Program-made: the position numbers and the translations under genes | In this document: positions 63,194 through 64,000 of the stretch, one piece after another | How the letters are laid out: every line of letters starts with the position of its first letter | Position numbering within the stretch: the stretch's first letter is position 1 | The notes under the pieces: generated by a model | What the model was told of the DNA's origin: nothing | Databases searched by the model: none | The model's input: only the letters and a program-made list of their open reading frames with translations | Assembly: GCF_013409625.1 (NCBI RefSeq) | Contig: NZ_JACCBF010000001.1 | Coordinates: forward strand, 62,001 to 126,000 | Length of the DNA stretch: 64,000 nt | Origin: Nocardioides kongjuensis | Lineage (GTDB): Bacteria; Actinomycetota; Actinomycetes; Propionibacteriales; Nocardioidaceae | Direction: 5' to 3'

Positions 63194-64000
63194 TGCTCGA
63201 GCTGCGCGGGATCACGCTGACCTACGACGACCCGGAGACCACCGCCCGCACCACCGTCCTCGACCGGGTCGACCTGACCGTCACCGACGGCGAGCTGGTC
63301 GTCCTGGCCGGTCCGACCGGCGTCGGCAAGTCGACGCTGCTCGGCGTCGTGGCCGGCCTGGTGCCGTCGTACACCGGCGGCACGCTCGCCGGCGACGTCC
63401 TCCTCGACGGCGCCAGCATCGTCGAGCGGCCGGCCAGGGAGCGCGCCCACGCGATCGGGTACGTCGGCCAGAACCCCGCCGCGTGGTTCGTCACCGACAC
63501 GGTGGAGGAGGAGCTGGCGTTCGGGATGGAGCAGCTGGGGCTGCCCGCGCCGACGATGCGTCGCCGGGTCGAGGAGACCCTCGACCTGCTCGGCATCGCC
63601 GAGCTGCGCCACCGCGACCTGCGCACCCTCTCGGGCGGCCAGCAGCAACGCGTGGCGATCGGCGCCGTGCTCACCACCCACCCCCGGCTGCTGGTCCTCG
63701 ACGAGCCCACCTCGGCGCTCGACCCGACCGCGGCCGAGGACGTCCTCGCGACGCTCACGCGGCTGGTCCACGACCTCGGCGTCTCGGTGCTGGTCGCCGA
63801 GCACCGCCTCGAGCGCGTGGTGCCCTTCGCCGACCGGCTCTGCCTGCTCCACCGGGGTGGCCGGGTCGAGGTCGGCGAGCCTGCCGAGGTGCTCCGGGAC
63901 GCGCCGATCGCGCCGCCGCTGGTCGAGCTGGGCCGGCTCGCCGGGTGGCAGCCGTTGCCCCTCACCGTCCGCGAGGCCCGGCGCCGCGCGCCCGCGCTGA
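63193..64000 (+). CDS. ecfA: ECF transporter ATP-binding protein (partial, runs off the end)
   Basis: The first 269 codons of an ABC ATPase; no stop is reached. Walker A G-P-T-G-V-G-K-S-T (about 40-48), the Q-loop in Y-V-G-Q-N-P, signature L-S-G-G-Q-Q-Q-R, Walker B L-L-V-L-D-E-P-T-S-A-L-D and the switch His in A-E-H-R-L-E-R are all intact. Actinobacterial EcfA proteins often have two ATPase halves in one chain, and the sequence continues past the first half without a stop, so a fused A1-A2 protein is likely. The S component should follow outside the window. Confidence 0.93.
   Translation, partial: MLELRGITLTYDDPETTARTTVLDRVDLTVTDGELVVLAGPTGVGKSTLLGVVAGLVPSYTGGTLAGDVLLDGASIVERPARERAHAIGYVGQNPAAWFVTDTVEEELAFGMEQLGLPAPTMRRRVEETLDLLGIAELRHRDLRTLSGGQQQRVAIGAVLTTHPRLLVLDEPTSALDPTAAEDVLATLTRLVHDLGVSVLVAEHRLERVVPFADRLCLLHRGGRVEVGEPAEVLRDAPIAPPLVELGRLAGWQPLPLTVREARRRAPAL

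Overview
The window is very GC-rich and dense with genes. GTG starts are common, neighbouring genes are coupled by GTGA, ATGA and TGATG overlaps, and several genes have a TANNNT -10 box only 6-7 nt before the start codon (leaderless mRNAs). Together with an mce operon, an mreBCD-PBP2-RodA operon and the TIGR03960/TIGR03936-rne-rplU-rpmA-obg-proB order, this points to a high-GC actinobacterium, probably Nocardioidaceae (Nocardioides-like). The genus is an inference from gene content and style, not a database match.

Layout. 1-8.2 kb (minus): a complete mce lipid-import operon (two YrbE permeases, MceA-F with MceE as lipoprotein), diverging from a MerR regulator at 8.3 kb; both promoters carry the same TGACAGT-N3-ACTGTCA operator. 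9.2-15.8 kb (plus): ndk, then the rod-elongasome operon mreB-mreC-mreD-PBP2-rodA. 15.9-21.4 kb: a copper-type locus (small membrane protein, YcnI, CopC-CopD fusion) facing two lipoproteins and a Ca2+/H+ antiporter. 21.5-23.4 kb: the B12-binding radical SAM protein TIGR03960. Its usual partner TIGR03936 lies at 35.7 kb, separated by two DUF4190 proteins, an L-2-hydroxyglutarate oxidase and a surface-glycan/amino-sugar cluster. 36.7-43.2 kb: RNase E/G, L21, L27, ObgE, ProB. 43.2-48.7 kb: an FAD monooxygenase, then IscS-type cysteine desulfurase, MnmA, a MetE core protein and a membrane-anchored protein of unknown role. 48.8-51.2 kb: a TetR-DHA2 efflux pair. 51.2-58.4 kb: ligA, a lipoprotein hydrolase, small unknowns, gatCAB. 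58.5-59.3 kb: a frameshifted DUF559-type gene.

59.5-64 kb (plus, running off the end) is the most interesting part. A cobalamin riboswitch precedes a secreted alpha/alpha-barrel (prenyltransferase-repeat) protein, a secreted membrane-anchored small beta-domain protein resembling DUF4430/transcobalamin C-terminal domains, then EcfT and EcfA. Human intrinsic factor and transcobalamin are built from the same two domain types in one chain, so this looks like a split, cell-surface transcobalamin-like B12 capture system feeding an ECF importer.

I saw no tRNA, rRNA, insertion sequence or CRISPR array. Promoters, hairpins and RNA structures were found by eye; none was computed.
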